Positions 14,603-24,699 are shown, counted from the first letter of the stretch. The stretch is 26,616 nucleotides of DNA from Brevundimonas sp. UBA5936 (GCA_002430835.1 DJDA01000011.1:1-26616), one strand, 5' to 3'. Notes: generated from the letters alone by a model not told the origin. Made by a program: numbers and translations.

Positions 14603-15925
14603 CTAAAGCGCCCGCAACCTCGGCTGCGTCTTCCCGGCCAGCAGCAGGTGCGTCAGCGCCCAGACCAGCGCATCCGCCCGATCCGGGCTCTGGCTCCCCG
14701 GCGTCTCGCTCCCCAGCGCCATCATCTCTTCCTCCAGCGCCGGAAACGCGCCGCAGTGGACCACCCGCCCCTGCTCGTAGAGCGCCGCCACCGGCTCCGC
14801 CCGCGCCTTCTTGCTCCGGCTGGCGTGGACCAGCCTCACCTGCGCCGGACAGTCCGCCTGCCCCAGCAGGGTGCGCACCATCTCCCCGCCCTGATTGGCC
14901 TCGGCCAGCACTAGGTCGGCGCCGAACTCCCGCGCCGTCTCGGCCACGCGCCGCGCCCAGCCCGCAGGCGACAGCCCCCGCGCCGAGCGATCCGCCAGCA
15001 CATAGCCCGTCCTGTCTTTGCGCCCCGCCGCCACGATCCCGCAGGCGTCGCCGTGCGCGCTGGCCGGCGGATCGACCGCCACCACCACCCGCTCGAACCG
15101 CGCAGGCCGGTTGCCCCGCGCCCGCGCCAGATCCTCGGCGCGGAACAGGGCGCCGTCGGCCTCGACCACCAGTCCCTCCATCTCCTGCGCCTCCAGCCGC
15201 GTCCCGGCGTAGAGCGCCTGCAGATGCCCCAGAAACCCCGGCGCCAGATGGGCCGCATTGTCCTTGGTCGCCAGCCGCGCCTTCACCACCCCCGGCTCGG
15301 CCAGCAGCCGCCGCAGCGCCGGGATCGGACGCGGCGTCGTGGTGATCGCCAGCTTGGGATCGGCCCCCAGCCGCAAGCCGAACCTCAGGTTCGACAGCGT
15401 CGCCTCGATATTCCTCCAGGCGCAGAACTCATCCGCCCAGGCCGCATGAAACTGCGGCCCGCGCAGGCTGTCCGGGTCTTCCGCCGAAAACGCATAGGCC
15501 GCCGCGCCCGAGGGCCAGACCAGCCTGCGCCGCCCCGCCTCCCAGCGCGGCCGGTTGTCGCCCGGCGCCTGCGCCTTCAGCCCCGACGGCCCCTCGACCA
15601 TCACCTCGCGCACGTCGTGCAGCGCCGGACCCACCAAGGCGAAGGTGCGATCCTTCGCCTTGGCCAGTTCATTCATCCAGAACCCGCCCGCGAAGGTCTT
15701 GCCCGACCCGCGCCCGCCCAGCAGCACCCAGGTGCGCCAATCCGTATCAGGCGGCGGCCAGACCTGATCGTCGTTCAGCCTCGGCGTCGCCTTCAGCAGT
15801 CGCAGCAGCTCCCCGCGCGTCGCCTGTTCCAGCCGCTGCTGCGCCAAATCCCTTGCGCTCTGCGACCCCGAGAAGATGATCGAGACGAGACTGCAGCTCT
15901 GCCCGCACGACCCGTTCTTCGTCAT
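14603..15925 (-). CDS. g2: GTA terminase large subunit, g2-like
   Basis: DNA-packaging motor, about 440 residues. The ATPase half has Walker A GGRGSGKT (70-77) after PPPDTDWRTWVLL, Walker B WADE (D165, E166) in FHAAWADEFCAW, and TTTPRPIPALRRLL as a coupling motif. The RNase H-like nuclease half has acidic sites in VVVAVDPPAS, LVLAEANQGGE and DRADALVWALTHLL. The end is intact. The start is uncertain: the first ATG is 15925, a GTG lies at 15937 and a TTG at 15847. The residues before SARDLAQQRLEQ look unlike coding sequence of this family, so the TTG may be the true start. The 5' part overlaps the g1 frame. Confidence 0.93.
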   Translation of the reverse strand: MTKNGSCGQSCSLVSIIFSGSQSARDLAQQRLEQATRGELLRLLKATPRLNDDQVWPPPDTDWRTWVLLGGRGSGKTFAGGFWMNELAKAKDRTFALVGPALHDVREVMVEGPSGLKAQAPGDNRPRWEAGRRRLVWPSGAAAYAFSAEDPDSLRGPQFHAAWADEFCAWRNIEATLSNLRFGLRLGADPKLAITTTPRPIPALRRLLAEPGVVKARLATKDNAAHLAPGFLGHLQALYAGTRLEAQEMEGLVVEADGALFRAEDLARARGNRPARFERVVVAVDPPASAHGDACGIVAAGRKDRTGYVLADRSARGLSPAGWARRVAETAREFGADLVLAEANQGGEMVRTLLGQADCPAQVRLVHASRSKKARAEPVAALYEQGRVVHCGAFPALEEEMMALGSETPGSQSPDRADALVWALTHLLLAGKTQPRLRAL

Positions 15926-16202
15926 CGGTGATGTCACGATCGTCTTCGCTCATTCCGTCCTCTTCAGGGTCGCGAGGCTTTCGAGGGGGCGAGGCCGCCA
16001 GCGCCGCCACCGCCTTGGCCGTGCGGGCCAGCACGCCGATGGCGCGCCCCCGCTTCTCGGCCTCGGCCACATCAGCCGGAGGCTCCGCGGCGGCCACCAC
16101 GGCGATCGCTTCATCGGTCAGCTGCATCAGCCGCCCCAGCGCCCCATCCAGCCACTGCGCGACCGTCGCCGCCCGCTCCGCCTCGTCCCCTTTTCCCGCC
16201 AT
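15747..16202 (-). CDS. Probable GTA terminase small subunit, g1-like
   Basis: Up to 151 residues, at the first position of the cluster as in RcGTA, where g1 is the small terminase. Visible parts are a helical segment (about 10-45), AEKRGRAIGVLARTAKAVAAL (about 46-66), an acidic linker with SEDDRDITDDEE, and a helix RVVRAELQSRLDHLLGVAER (about 97-116). An acidic stretch followed by an Arg-rich helix recalls small-terminase C-termini. The last 35 residues are Ala/Gly-rich, overlap the conserved part of g2 and look like read-through, so the gene may really end in a functional sense near residue 118. The start ATG is close to a candidate promoter. Identification rests on position and general character only. 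Confidence 0.6.
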   Translation of the reverse strand: MAGKGDEAERAATVAQWLDGALGRLMQLTDEAIAVVAAAEPPADVAEAEKRGRAIGVLARTAKAVAALAASPPRKPRDPEEDGMSEDDRDITDDEERVVRAELQSRLDHLLGVAERKGFGAAAAGTGDARGAAATAEGDAEAERRSGLAAA

Positions 16203-16209
16203 GACCGAA

Positions 16210-16240
16210 CCATAGCGGACCAGCGTCCTCAGGCTGACAA
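16210..16240 (-). promoter_or_regulatory. Candidate promoter upstream of g1
   Basis: On the minus strand TTGTCA (16240-16235) and GCTATGG (16216-16210) are 18 bases apart, a partial match to the Caulobacter-type -35 (TTGACG) and -10 (GCTANAW). The predicted start would fall within a few bases of the g1 ATG, giving an almost leaderless mRNA. The match is weak. Confidence 0.3.
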
Positions 16241-16323
16241 CCAGCCTCCAGAACGTCGCAAAGCCGGGAATTTACAGGGATCGGCGCGCCCGGCTGCGAT
16301 AGCCGGGACGAGATGGCCTTCGC

Positions 16324-18735
16324 CTATCCCGCCATCGCGGCCGGCCCGTCGCCCGTCAGCCACCGCGTCAAGGCGGCGGCCAGTTCGGCGATCTGGATCG
16401 GCTTGGCCAGGTGTCCGTCCATGCCCGCCTCCAGGCAGCGCGTCACCTGCTCAGCCTGGACGTTGGCGGTCAGGGCAAGGATCGGCGTCCGGCGCCCCGT
16501 GCCCGCCTGCATCCGGCGGATCTCGCGCGTGGCCCTCAGCCCGTCCATGACCGGCATGTGCACGTCCATCAGCACCAGGTCATAGGCGCCCGAATGCACG
16601 GCGTGAACCGCCTCGGCCCCGTCGGCCACGGCCTCGACCTCCAGCCCCAGATTCCTCAGGATGGCGCTGACCAGTTCGCGATTGGCGGCCGCGTCGTCGG
16701 CCATCAGCACCCGGCCGCGGATCGCCGGAACCGCCGCCTGTCCCTGGCGCGTCTCGACCGTTTCATCCTCGGCCTCGGCCACGGCCAACGGCGCCTCGAA
16801 CCAGAAGGTCGAGCCCTGCCCCGGCGTGCTGTCCACCCCGATCCGCCCGTCCATCAGCTCGACCAGACGGCGTGAAATCGCCAGACCCAGCCCCGTCCCG
16901 CCATAGACCCGCGTCGTCGAGGCGTCGGCCTGGGTGAAGCGATGGAACAGCTCATCGACCTTTTCGGCCGGAATGCCGATGCCGGTGTCGCTGACCGCCG
17001 CACGCATCCGCCACAGACCGTTGTCGTCGAACCGCCCGTCCAGCGTCAGCGTCACCTCGCCCCGCGCCGTGAACTTCACCGCATTGGACAGAAAGTTCAG
17101 CATCACCTGGCGCAGACGCCCCTTGTCGCCGGTCAGGCGCGCGGGCGTATCGGCGGCCACCACCACGCGCAGGATCAGCCCCTTGAGCGAGCACTGGCTC
17201 TCGACGATGGCGGCGGCGCCGTCCACCAGGGCCCGCGTGTCGAACGGCTCGGGGTCCATCTCGATCGCGTCGGCTTCCAGCTTGGAATAGTCGAGGATGT
17301 CGTTGATGACGCCCAGCAGGGCCTCCGACGCCGTGGCGATGCGCTCGACATAGATGCGCTCTTCCGGCGGCAGATGCTCCGATCCCTGCAACAGGCCGGA
17401 GAAGCCGATCACGCTGGTCAACGGCGTCCGCAGTTCATGGCTCATGTTGGCCAGGAATTCGCTCTTGGCCTGAACCGCCGCCTCGGCGGTCTCCTTGGCT
17501 TCCAGCACCTCGGCCTCCAGCGCCTTGCGCTGGGTCATGTCGCGGATCACCACCACCACGTCGTCGACATGGCCGTGCTCGTCTCTCAGCGCCTTGAAGG
17601 TGCATTCGACCCAGACGGTCTCGCCGTTCTTGTGCACCGCCCGGTGCTCCAGCCGGGTAGGCTCGCCGCTCTTCACCGCCTTGCCGATGGCGCCCAGCAC
17701 CAGGTGCCGGTCCTCGGGGTGGACATAGTCGGTCGACTGCCCCGTCATCTCTTCAAAGGTCCAGCCCAGAAGCTGCTGGATCGCCGGCGAGATGTATTTG
17801 CTCGACCCGTCCATCTTGACCCGCGTGATGACGTCGCCGGTGTTCTCGGCCAGCAGGCGATAGCGACGTTCATTGGTCTGGGCCGCCCGCAGCAGGCCCT
17901 CGCGCTCGGTCACATCCTGCATGACGCCGAACATGGCGATCACCCGGCCGGTGGCGTCCTTCTCGGTGGCGCCCTCGGCCGCCACGACGCGCTCGACGCC
18001 GTCAGCCCCGACCAGCCTCAGCTTGAAGGTATAGCCCTCGCCCGTCTTCAGCGCCCGCTCGACCAGGCGCTGGATCTCCGCGCGGTCGTCTTCGTGATAG
18101 TGGCTGAACACGTCCTCCAGCGTGGGCGAGAAGGCGCCCGGCGCGATCGCATGGATACGGTAGATCTCGTCCGACCAGGTCACGGCCCCGGTCACGACCT
18201 CATAGCGCCAGCGCCCGACCCCGACCATGTCCTCGGCCAGCCGCAGCGTCTCCAGGCGCGCCGCCTCCTGGCGCATGGCCTCGGCGTGCTCCATCAGTTC
18301 GCCCGCCAGCCCGGCCAGCTCGCGGATCAGCCGCAGCTCCGTCTCGGTCGGCGCCGGACGCGGCTTGACGTCCATCACCCCGATGGCGCCCGCCGCGCGG
18401 CCGTCGGCCCCGCGCACCGTGGCCCCCAGGAAGAAGCGCACGCGCGGCTCGCCGACCACCATGGGGTGATCGCGATAAACCGGATGCTCCAGCGCGTCCT
18501 CGACCACCACCACGGCGTCGACGCCCATGCCCGCCAGGGTATGGCTGACGCTGCTCATGCGCGGGATGCTGGTCTCGTCCAGGCCTACGCCGGACAGGAA
18601 GACGGCCCGTTCCTCGTCCAGCACGGTGATCATGGCGTGGGGCGCGCTGAACGCCGCGCAAGCGATCGCCGTCAGCCGATCGAAGGCGTCACGCCCGCCC
18701 GCCGCAGATTTCGATTGTGTCGCGACAATAGCCAT
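16324..18735 (-). CDS. Soluble hybrid histidine kinase (GAF-PAS-PAS-HisKA-HATPase-REC)
   Basis: Signal-transducing kinase of 803 residues without membrane segments, so it should sense a cytoplasmic cue. Order: GAF (about 10-145), PAS (about 160-275), PAS/PAC (about 288-402), helical linker, HisKA with phospho-acceptor H433 in SHELRTP, HATPase with N551, DTGIGIP (from D583) and GGTGLGL (612-618), and a C-terminal receiver with phospho-acceptor D724 in LMDVHMPVMDG and K778. The ATG at 18735 is chosen because GGGGG lies five bases upstream; a GTG four codons earlier is in frame. It ends 121 bases before g1 on the same strand. A separate Hpt or response regulator partner is expected but none is in the window. 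Involvement in GTA control is possible but not shown. Confidence 0.95.
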   Translation of the reverse strand: MAIVATQSKSAAGGRDAFDRLTAIACAAFSAPHAMITVLDEERAVFLSGVGLDETSIPRMSSVSHTLAGMGVDAVVVVEDALEHPVYRDHPMVVGEPRVRFFLGATVRGADGRAAGAIGVMDVKPRPAPTETELRLIRELAGLAGELMEHAEAMRQEAARLETLRLAEDMVGVGRWRYEVVTGAVTWSDEIYRIHAIAPGAFSPTLEDVFSHYHEDDRAEIQRLVERALKTGEGYTFKLRLVGADGVERVVAAEGATEKDATGRVIAMFGVMQDVTEREGLLRAAQTNERRYRLLAENTGDVITRVKMDGSSKYISPAIQQLLGWTFEEMTGQSTDYVHPEDRHLVLGAIGKAVKSGEPTRLEHRAVHKNGETVWVECTFKALRDEHGHVDDVVVVIRDMTQRKALEAEVLEAKETAEAAVQAKSEFLANMSHELRTPLTSVIGFSGLLQGSEHLPPEERIYVERIATASEALLGVINDILDYSKLEADAIEMDPEPFDTRALVDGAAAIVESQCSLKGLILRVVVAADTPARLTGDKGRLRQVMLNFLSNAVKFTARGEVTLTLDGRFDDNGLWRMRAAVSDTGIGIPAEKVDELFHRFTQADASTTRVYGGTGLGLAISRRLVELMDGRIGVDSTPGQGSTFWFEAPLAVAEAEDETVETRQGQAAVPAIRGRVLMADDAAANRELVSAILRNLGLEVEAVADGAEAVHAVHSGAYDLVLMDVHMPVMDGLRATREIRRMQAGTGRRTPILALTANVQAEQVTRCLEAGMDGHLAKPIQIAELAAALTRWLTGDGPAAMAG

Positions 18736-18761
18736 TTTCGCCCCCACCCTGGCCCGCCTCC

Positions 18762-18776
18762 AACGAATTATTCGTT
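18762..18776. promoter_or_regulatory. Perfect 15-bp AT-rich palindrome upstream of the hybrid kinase
   Basis: AACGAAT-T-ATTCGTT is an exact inverted repeat covering the stop codon of the UPF0260 gene and lying 27 bases before the kinase start. In this GC-rich context it stands out. It may be an operator for a dimeric regulator; a T run needed for an intrinsic terminator is absent. Confidence 0.4.
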
Positions 18777-19247
18777 AGCGACGCCCCGTTCGCCCATCCA
18801 TTCCGGCGCTTCGAAGTCCAGCGCGTCCTCCGGCTCCTTCAACGCCAGTTCCGAAATCGTCTGGCGCCGCACCGACACCCCGGCCGTGTGCACCGTCTCC
18901 GGATCGCCCGACACCAGCGGATGCCACCAGGCCAGCGTCCGCCCTTCATCCAGCCGGCGATAGGCGCACGACAGCGGCATCCACTTCAGCCGCTCGATGT
19001 TGTCCGGCGTCAGCTGCACGCAGTCCGGCACCTCGGCCTGGCGCTGGGCGTAGTCGGTACAGGTGCAGCGGTCCGGGTCGAACAGCTTGCAATGGACGTG
19101 CGTCGGAATGATCTGGCCCGTGTCCTCGTCCTCAAACCGGATGACGCAGCACAGGCCGCAACCGTCGCACAGGCTCTCCCACTCGGTCGGAGTCATCTCC
19201 GCCAGGGTCTTGGTTTCCCAGAAAGGCTTGGGCGACGAGGAATTCAT
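18768..19247 (-). CDS. YcgN/UPF0260 cysteine-cluster protein
   Basis: 159 residues of the UPF0260 family. It has the typical N-terminal FWETKTLAEMTPTEWESLCDGCGLCC, with CxxCxxCC at C27, C30, C33 and C34, and further cysteines in HCKLFDP, CTCTDY and VPDCVQL that match a family thought to bind metal (zinc or iron-sulfur). Its molecular function is not established. The length is normal. It lies alone between the SMR gene and the kinase, on the same strand. Confidence 0.95.
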   Translation of the reverse strand: MNSSSPKPFWETKTLAEMTPTEWESLCDGCGLCCVIRFEDEDTGQIIPTHVHCKLFDPDRCTCTDYAQRQAEVPDCVQLTPDNIERLKWMPLSCAYRRLDEGRTLAWWHPLVSGDPETVHTAGVSVRRQTISELALKEPEDALDFEAPEWMGERGVANE

Positions 19248-19289
19248 GGGCGCGCCCTATACGCCCCAAATCCCCGTCTGTCGCGGCTT

Positions 19290-19628
19290 TCAGTGAGTCA
19301 CGCTCTTGGAGAAGACGTTGATCACCACCACCCCGCCGATGATCAGCGCCAGGCCGATGATCGCCGGAACGTCCAGCTTCTGCTTGAACAGGAACAGGCC
19401 GATCACCGAGATCAGCACCACCCCCAACCCGCTCCAGATGGCGTAGGCCAGCCCCACCGGCATCTGCTTCAGCGCCAGGGTCAGTAGGTAGAAGGCGACG
19501 CCGTAACACACCGCCAGCCCCGCCGTCGGCCAGGGCTTGGTGAACTGCTGCGACTGCTGCAACAGGGTCGTCCCCATCACCTCGAAGCTGATCGCGCCCA
19601 GCAGGGCCAGCCAGGTCGTCGGGTTCAT
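19290..19628 (-). CDS. SMR-family small multidrug efflux protein
   Basis: 112 residues with four hydrophobic helices. E16 in AISFEVMGTTLL is the conserved membrane glutamate (EmrE E14) that couples proton and drug transport, and PVGLAYAIWSGLGVVLI (about 57-73) is the SMR signature. The start overlaps the tetR stop (ATGA), so it is translated together with its regulator. Such proteins work as antiparallel dimers exporting cations such as quaternary ammonium compounds; guanidinium exporters (Gdx/SugE) have a similar pattern, and substrate cannot be read from sequence. Confidence 0.95.
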   Translation of the reverse strand: MNPTTWLALLGAISFEVMGTTLLQQSQQFTKPWPTAGLAVCYGVAFYLLTLALKQMPVGLAYAIWSGLGVVLISVIGLFLFKQKLDVPAIIGLALIIGGVVVINVFSKSVTH

Positions 19629-20215
19629 TCAGCGGCCTCGCCATAGGCGTCCGTCAACAGGCTGCCCGGCGTCAGCAGCGAAAGAAGAGCCTTCCTCTGC
19701 TCCGGCGACACCTCATGTGTGCCGAACAGATCGGTCATCCACAGGCCGTCGGCGATCAGTCGCAGCATCAGGGCGTCGTCCTTGCCTGCCAGGTCTTCCG
19801 GGTCATCGGCGGCCAGGGTCTTCATCGCCGCACGCCAACGCGGGATTAGGCTGGGCTCTATGGCGCAGGCGGCCAGGGCCGCCCGACCGATGCTGACGTC
19901 GCGTTCGGTCGCTGGCCCGTTGACGATCGCCCGCAGATAGGCCCGCGCGTTGCGGCCATAAGGGTTGGGGTCGCGCGCCGCCTCCGCCAGAACCGTCGTC
20001 GTCATCTCGATCGCCAGGTAGTCGATCACCCCTTCGAGCAAAGCCAGCTTATTGGGGAAGTGGTGCAGCAAGGCGCCCTTGCTGAACGGCAGACGCGCCA
20101 CGACCGCATCCAGCGTCACCGCCATCGCTCCCTGGTCGGCGGCGATCTCGATGGCCATTTCTATGATTTGGCGACGGGTGTCTTCGGGCGTGCGGCGGAT
20201 GGTCTGCGTGTCCAT
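19625..20215 (-). CDS. TetR-family repressor of the SMR efflux gene
   Basis: 196 residues. The N-terminal helix-turn-helix has VTLDAVVARLPFSKGALLHHFPNKLALLEGVID (about 33-65), a standard TetR pattern; the C-terminal ligand domain has a YcdC/TetR_C-like helical layout. The gene overlaps the SMR gene by four bases. A 20-bp inverted repeat in the promoter just upstream is the likely operator, so autoregulation and induction by an SMR substrate are expected. This is a standard arrangement and no anomaly is seen. Confidence 0.94.
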   Translation of the reverse strand: MDTQTIRRTPEDTRRQIIEMAIEIAADQGAMAVTLDAVVARLPFSKGALLHHFPNKLALLEGVIDYLAIEMTTTVLAEAARDPNPYGRNARAYLRAIVNGPATERDVSIGRAALAACAIEPSLIPRWRAAMKTLAADDPEDLAGKDDALMLRLIADGLWMTDLFGTHEVSPEQRKALLSLLTPGSLLTDAYGEAAE

Positions 20216-20222
20216 GACGCTT

Positions 20223-20250
20223 TACATACCAACTGGACGGTATGCGTCAA
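20223..20250 (-). promoter_or_regulatory. tetR-SMR promoter with overlapping TetR operator
   Basis: On the minus strand TTGACG (20250-20245) and TATGTA (20228-20223) are 16 bases apart. The perfect inverted repeat CATACC-N8-GGTATG (20225-20244) covers the spacer and the -10. TGACGC/GCGTCA form outer arms. Transcription would begin about at the tetR ATG (20215), so the mRNA is probably leaderless. Confidence 0.75.
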
Positions 20251-20262
20251 GCCAAGACTCGC

Positions 20263-20856
20263 TCAGGCCTGTCTCGCTCTCCGCCGCGCCAGATAGACCC
20301 CGACCACTGTCGCCACCGTCAGGATCATGCCCAGGAAGACGGCGCCCAGCCCCATGAAGACCGTGGAGAACAACTGCCCCATGAAGCCCTGCCCCACGGC
20401 GATCACCGTCTGCGGCCCGACCTGCCCGTCATAGTCGGCCGAGATCCTGTAGGTTCCGGCTCGTTCGACGCGGAACACGTTGATCGCCTCGCCCTGACGC
20501 CCGCCCAGCGTATAGGTGGAGCTTCCCATGGGCGCGCTCACGGCCACCGGCGCGCCGTCCGCCGCCTCGACATGGACGGCCAGACCGGGAACTTGATCGA
20601 CCGCATAGACCCGGCCGTCGACGACGCTGCGATATTCCAGAAAGACCGTGTGCCGGCCCTGCTCCAGCCGCAGTTCGCGCGCGCCCGGCACGACGATCTG
20701 CTCCAGCCCGTCGTCCAGCTTCGACAGTTGCGTGAACAGCACCGCGCCCATGGCCGCGAACCCGCAGATCATAGGCAGCGCCGCCAAGGCGTACCAGCCC
20801 CGACCCGGTCCCTTCTTCGCGGCGCGACCGTCTCTTGCCGAGGCGCTCAGATCCAT
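20263..20856 (-). CDS. Membrane protein of unknown function with two helices
   Basis: 197 residues, not recognised. A basic N-terminus is followed by a first membrane segment (about 22-43), an extracytoplasmic part (about 45-160) rich in β-strand with several Gly-Thr-Val patterns such as GRHTVFLEY and AGTYRISADY (like a jelly-roll lectin-like domain), then a second membrane segment (about 170-190) and an Arg-rich tail. Start ATG has GGAGGGTGGA upstream. It lies 47 bases upstream of tetR and is divergent from the uup-like gene. It may be co-transcribed with tetR, but tetR has its own promoter. Confidence 0.85.
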   Translation of the reverse strand: MDLSASARDGRAAKKGPGRGWYALAALPMICGFAAMGAVLFTQLSKLDDGLEQIVVPGARELRLEQGRHTVFLEYRSVVDGRVYAVDQVPGLAVHVEAADGAPVAVSAPMGSSTYTLGGRQGEAINVFRVERAGTYRISADYDGQVGPQTVIAVGQGFMGQLFSTVFMGLGAVFLGMILTVATVVGVYLARRRARQA

Positions 20857-20938
20857 TCCACCCTCCGTCGTCGTCGCCCGCGACTACAGCCCGCCGCCAG
20901 GGAAGCGTCAACGCCGATGGCCGAAGCGACGGTCAGTC

Positions 20939-20946
20939 GCTATATG
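20939..20946 (+). promoter_or_regulatory. Candidate -10 element of the uup-like gene
   Basis: GCTATATG fits the Caulobacter-type -10 and lies eight bases before the ATG at 20954, which has no Shine-Dalgarno sequence. A leaderless transcript is implied. No good -35 was seen. Confidence 0.4.
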
Positions 20947-20953
20947 CGCCCCC

Positions 20954-22771
<1,818 letters not shown>

Positions 22772-22829
22772 CGAACGCGCGGCGCCTCGCCGCACATTCT
22801 TCGTCAAATCCCTCCGTATCCGGCCAACC

Positions 22830-22850
22830 CTTCCGCGATAAGGGCGGAAG
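22830..22850. repeat. Weak hairpin after the uup-like gene
   Basis: CTTCCGC and GCGGAAG form a 7-bp stem with a 7-base loop, 58 bases beyond the stop codon. No U run follows, so its action as a terminator is doubtful. The rest of the 187-bp gap has no visible gene. Confidence 0.35.
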
Positions 22851-22958
22851 CCACGGTTTACATTCGCCCCCGCTTGCCGCCTCATTCCACGCTGGGCGGC
22901 GTCGTTCGCGCGCCCGGCTCTCGAGGGGGAGCCGCGTAGACAAACTGGGGGTTTATCC

Positions 22959-24506
22959 ATGAAGAGACTGCTTGTCGTCGCCGCTTCGGCGCTGGCCCTG
23001 GCCGGGCCGGCCATGGCGCAAAGCGGAGGCCAGAGCGGGCCTCAGGGCGCGCCGCGCGTCGATGTCGCCGCCGCCGCGAACCGCACCGAAGCCGCCATCC
23101 CGCCGCCCGTCATGTCCGAGACCCGCCACACCGGCGTCTTCGGCGGCCAGCGCATCGCCTACCGCGCCATCGCCGGCGAAACCTATCTGAAGGACAAGGA
23201 AGGCAAGCCGCTCGCGGCCATGGTCTCCTACAGCTACATCAAGGAAGGCCCGATGGACCCGAACCGCCCCGTCACCTTCCTGTGGAACGGCGGCCCTGGC
23301 TCCGGCTCCCTGTGGCTGCACATGGGCGCCTTCGGGCCCAAGCGCGTGGTCGTGCCGTCGGACGCGCGTGACGACGGCGCTGCGCCCTTCCCCATCATCG
23401 ACAACGTCGACTCCCTGCTGGACGTCACCGACATCGTCTTCATCGACCCGATCGGCACCGGCTTCAGCCGCGCCCTAGGCAAGACCGACCCGGCCGACTA
23501 CTGGGGCGTGACCAAGGACGCCAAGTCGATCGCCGAGTTCATCCGCCTGTGGCTGAACGAGCATGGCCGCTGGAACGCGCCGAAATTCATCGGCGGCGAG
23601 AGCTACGGCACCACCCGTTCGGCGGCGGTGATCAACGAGTTGGAAGGCAGTTACACCGACGTATCGATCAACGGCATCCTGCTGATCTCGTCGATCCTCG
23701 ACTTCAGCCTGGCCGCCGACGCTCAGGGCAATGAACTGGGCTTCGTCACCACCCTGCCCTCGATGGCGGCCGCCGCCTGGTATCACGACAAGGTGCCGAA
23801 CAAGCCCGCCACGGTCGAGGAATTCGTCGCCGAGGCCCGCGCCTGGGCCATCGGCCCCTACGCCTCGGCCCTGCTGAAGGGCAACGCCCTGCCCGCCGAC
23901 GAACGCGCCACGATCCTGCAGCAGCTGTCGCGCTACACTGGCATCTCGCAGACCTACCTGAGCAACGCCAACCTGCGCCTGTCGCCCGGCCGCTTCTACA
24001 AGGAGCTGCTGCGGGATCGCGGCCTGACCATCGGCCGTCTGGACGCCCGCTACACCGGCGTCGACTACGACAACGCCGGCGACCGCCCGGACAACGACCC
24101 CAGCTTCTACGGCATCGACGGCGCCTATACCGCCGCCATGAACGCCTGGGCGCGCGAAGGCCTGAAGTATTCGCCCGACGTGGTCTACTCCTCGATCGGC
24201 GGCACCCGGAACTGGGACTGGAACCTGCCGACCGCCGGGCGCGGCGGCGCGGAATATCTGAACGTGGCCCCCTACATCGGCCGCGCCCTGCGTGAAAACA
24301 GCGGCCTGCGCGTCTGGGTGGGCCAGGGCTACTACGACTTCGCCACGCCCTTCTTCGGCGCCGAATACTCGCTGAACCGTCCGGGCTTCCCGACCGACGG
24401 CCGCATCGAGTGGCACTACTACCACTCGGGCCACATGATGTACGTGCGCGAGGACGACTTGAAGAAGCTGTCGACCGACATCCGCACCTTCATCCGCAAT
24501 CGCTGA
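22959..24506 (+). CDS. Secreted serine carboxypeptidase, family S10
   Basis: 515 residues. Signal peptide MKRLLVVAASALALAGPAMA with cut after AMA (residue 20). The S10 α/β-hydrolase fold has FLWNGGPGSGSLWLHMGAFGP (about 108-127), the oxyanion side; the nucleophile elbow GGESYGTT with S215; acid D460 in GQGYYDFATPF; and H492 in YYHSGHMMY. The substrate is probably peptides in the periplasm or outside the cell, releasing C-terminal residues. Start ATG is preceded by GGGGG at seven bases. The length is standard for bacterial S10 proteins (about 500). It is not in an obvious operon. Confidence 0.95.
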   Translation: MKRLLVVAASALALAGPAMAQSGGQSGPQGAPRVDVAAAANRTEAAIPPPVMSETRHTGVFGGQRIAYRAIAGETYLKDKEGKPLAAMVSYSYIKEGPMDPNRPVTFLWNGGPGSGSLWLHMGAFGPKRVVVPSDARDDGAAPFPIIDNVDSLLDVTDIVFIDPIGTGFSRALGKTDPADYWGVTKDAKSIAEFIRLWLNEHGRWNAPKFIGGESYGTTRSAAVINELEGSYTDVSINGILLISSILDFSLAADAQGNELGFVTTLPSMAAAAWYHDKVPNKPATVEEFVAEARAWAIGPYASALLKGNALPADERATILQQLSRYTGISQTYLSNANLRLSPGRFYKELLRDRGLTIGRLDARYTGVDYDNAGDRPDNDPSFYGIDGAYTAAMNAWAREGLKYSPDVVYSSIGGTRNWDWNLPTAGRGGAEYLNVAPYIGRALRENSGLRVWVGQGYYDFATPFFGAEYSLNRPGFPTDGRIEWHYYHSGHMMYVREDDLKKLSTDIRTFIRNR

Positions 24507-24551
24507 TGATCGCCGCCATCCGCTCCTGCGAGCGGGTGGCGGTCGCTTTCC

Positions 24552-24612
24552 TGTGGACAACGCAAGACGCTGATCCGCTTCCGCGAATTTCGTCCGCCCA
24601 CAGATATCCACA
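24552..24612. promoter_or_regulatory. Two DnaA-box-like sites after the S10 peptidase gene
   Basis: TGTGGACAA (24552-24560) and ATATCCACA (24604-24612) each differ at one base from the DnaA consensus (TGTGGATAA / TTATCCACA) and face each other. A GANTC methylation site (GATTC) lies 20 bases further right. I see no AT-rich unwinding region, so this is not read as an origin. Confidence 0.45.
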
Positions 24613-24699
24613 GACTTGCCCACCGCGTCCGGGTCGATTCCGCACAGACGCTCCGATTTGGGCGCTTGCCCAATAACGGATTTCGCGGGAACGTCAACA

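Noticed and set aside
696..16202. Intact infectious prophage
   Set aside because: Gene order is that of a GTA; no integrase, repressor, replication, lysis genes or attachment-site repeats were found in the window.
16942..18963. A 673-codon plus-strand frame opposite the hybrid kinase
   Set aside because: It is an antisense shadow of a well-conserved kinase, without ribosome site or recognisable protein pattern.
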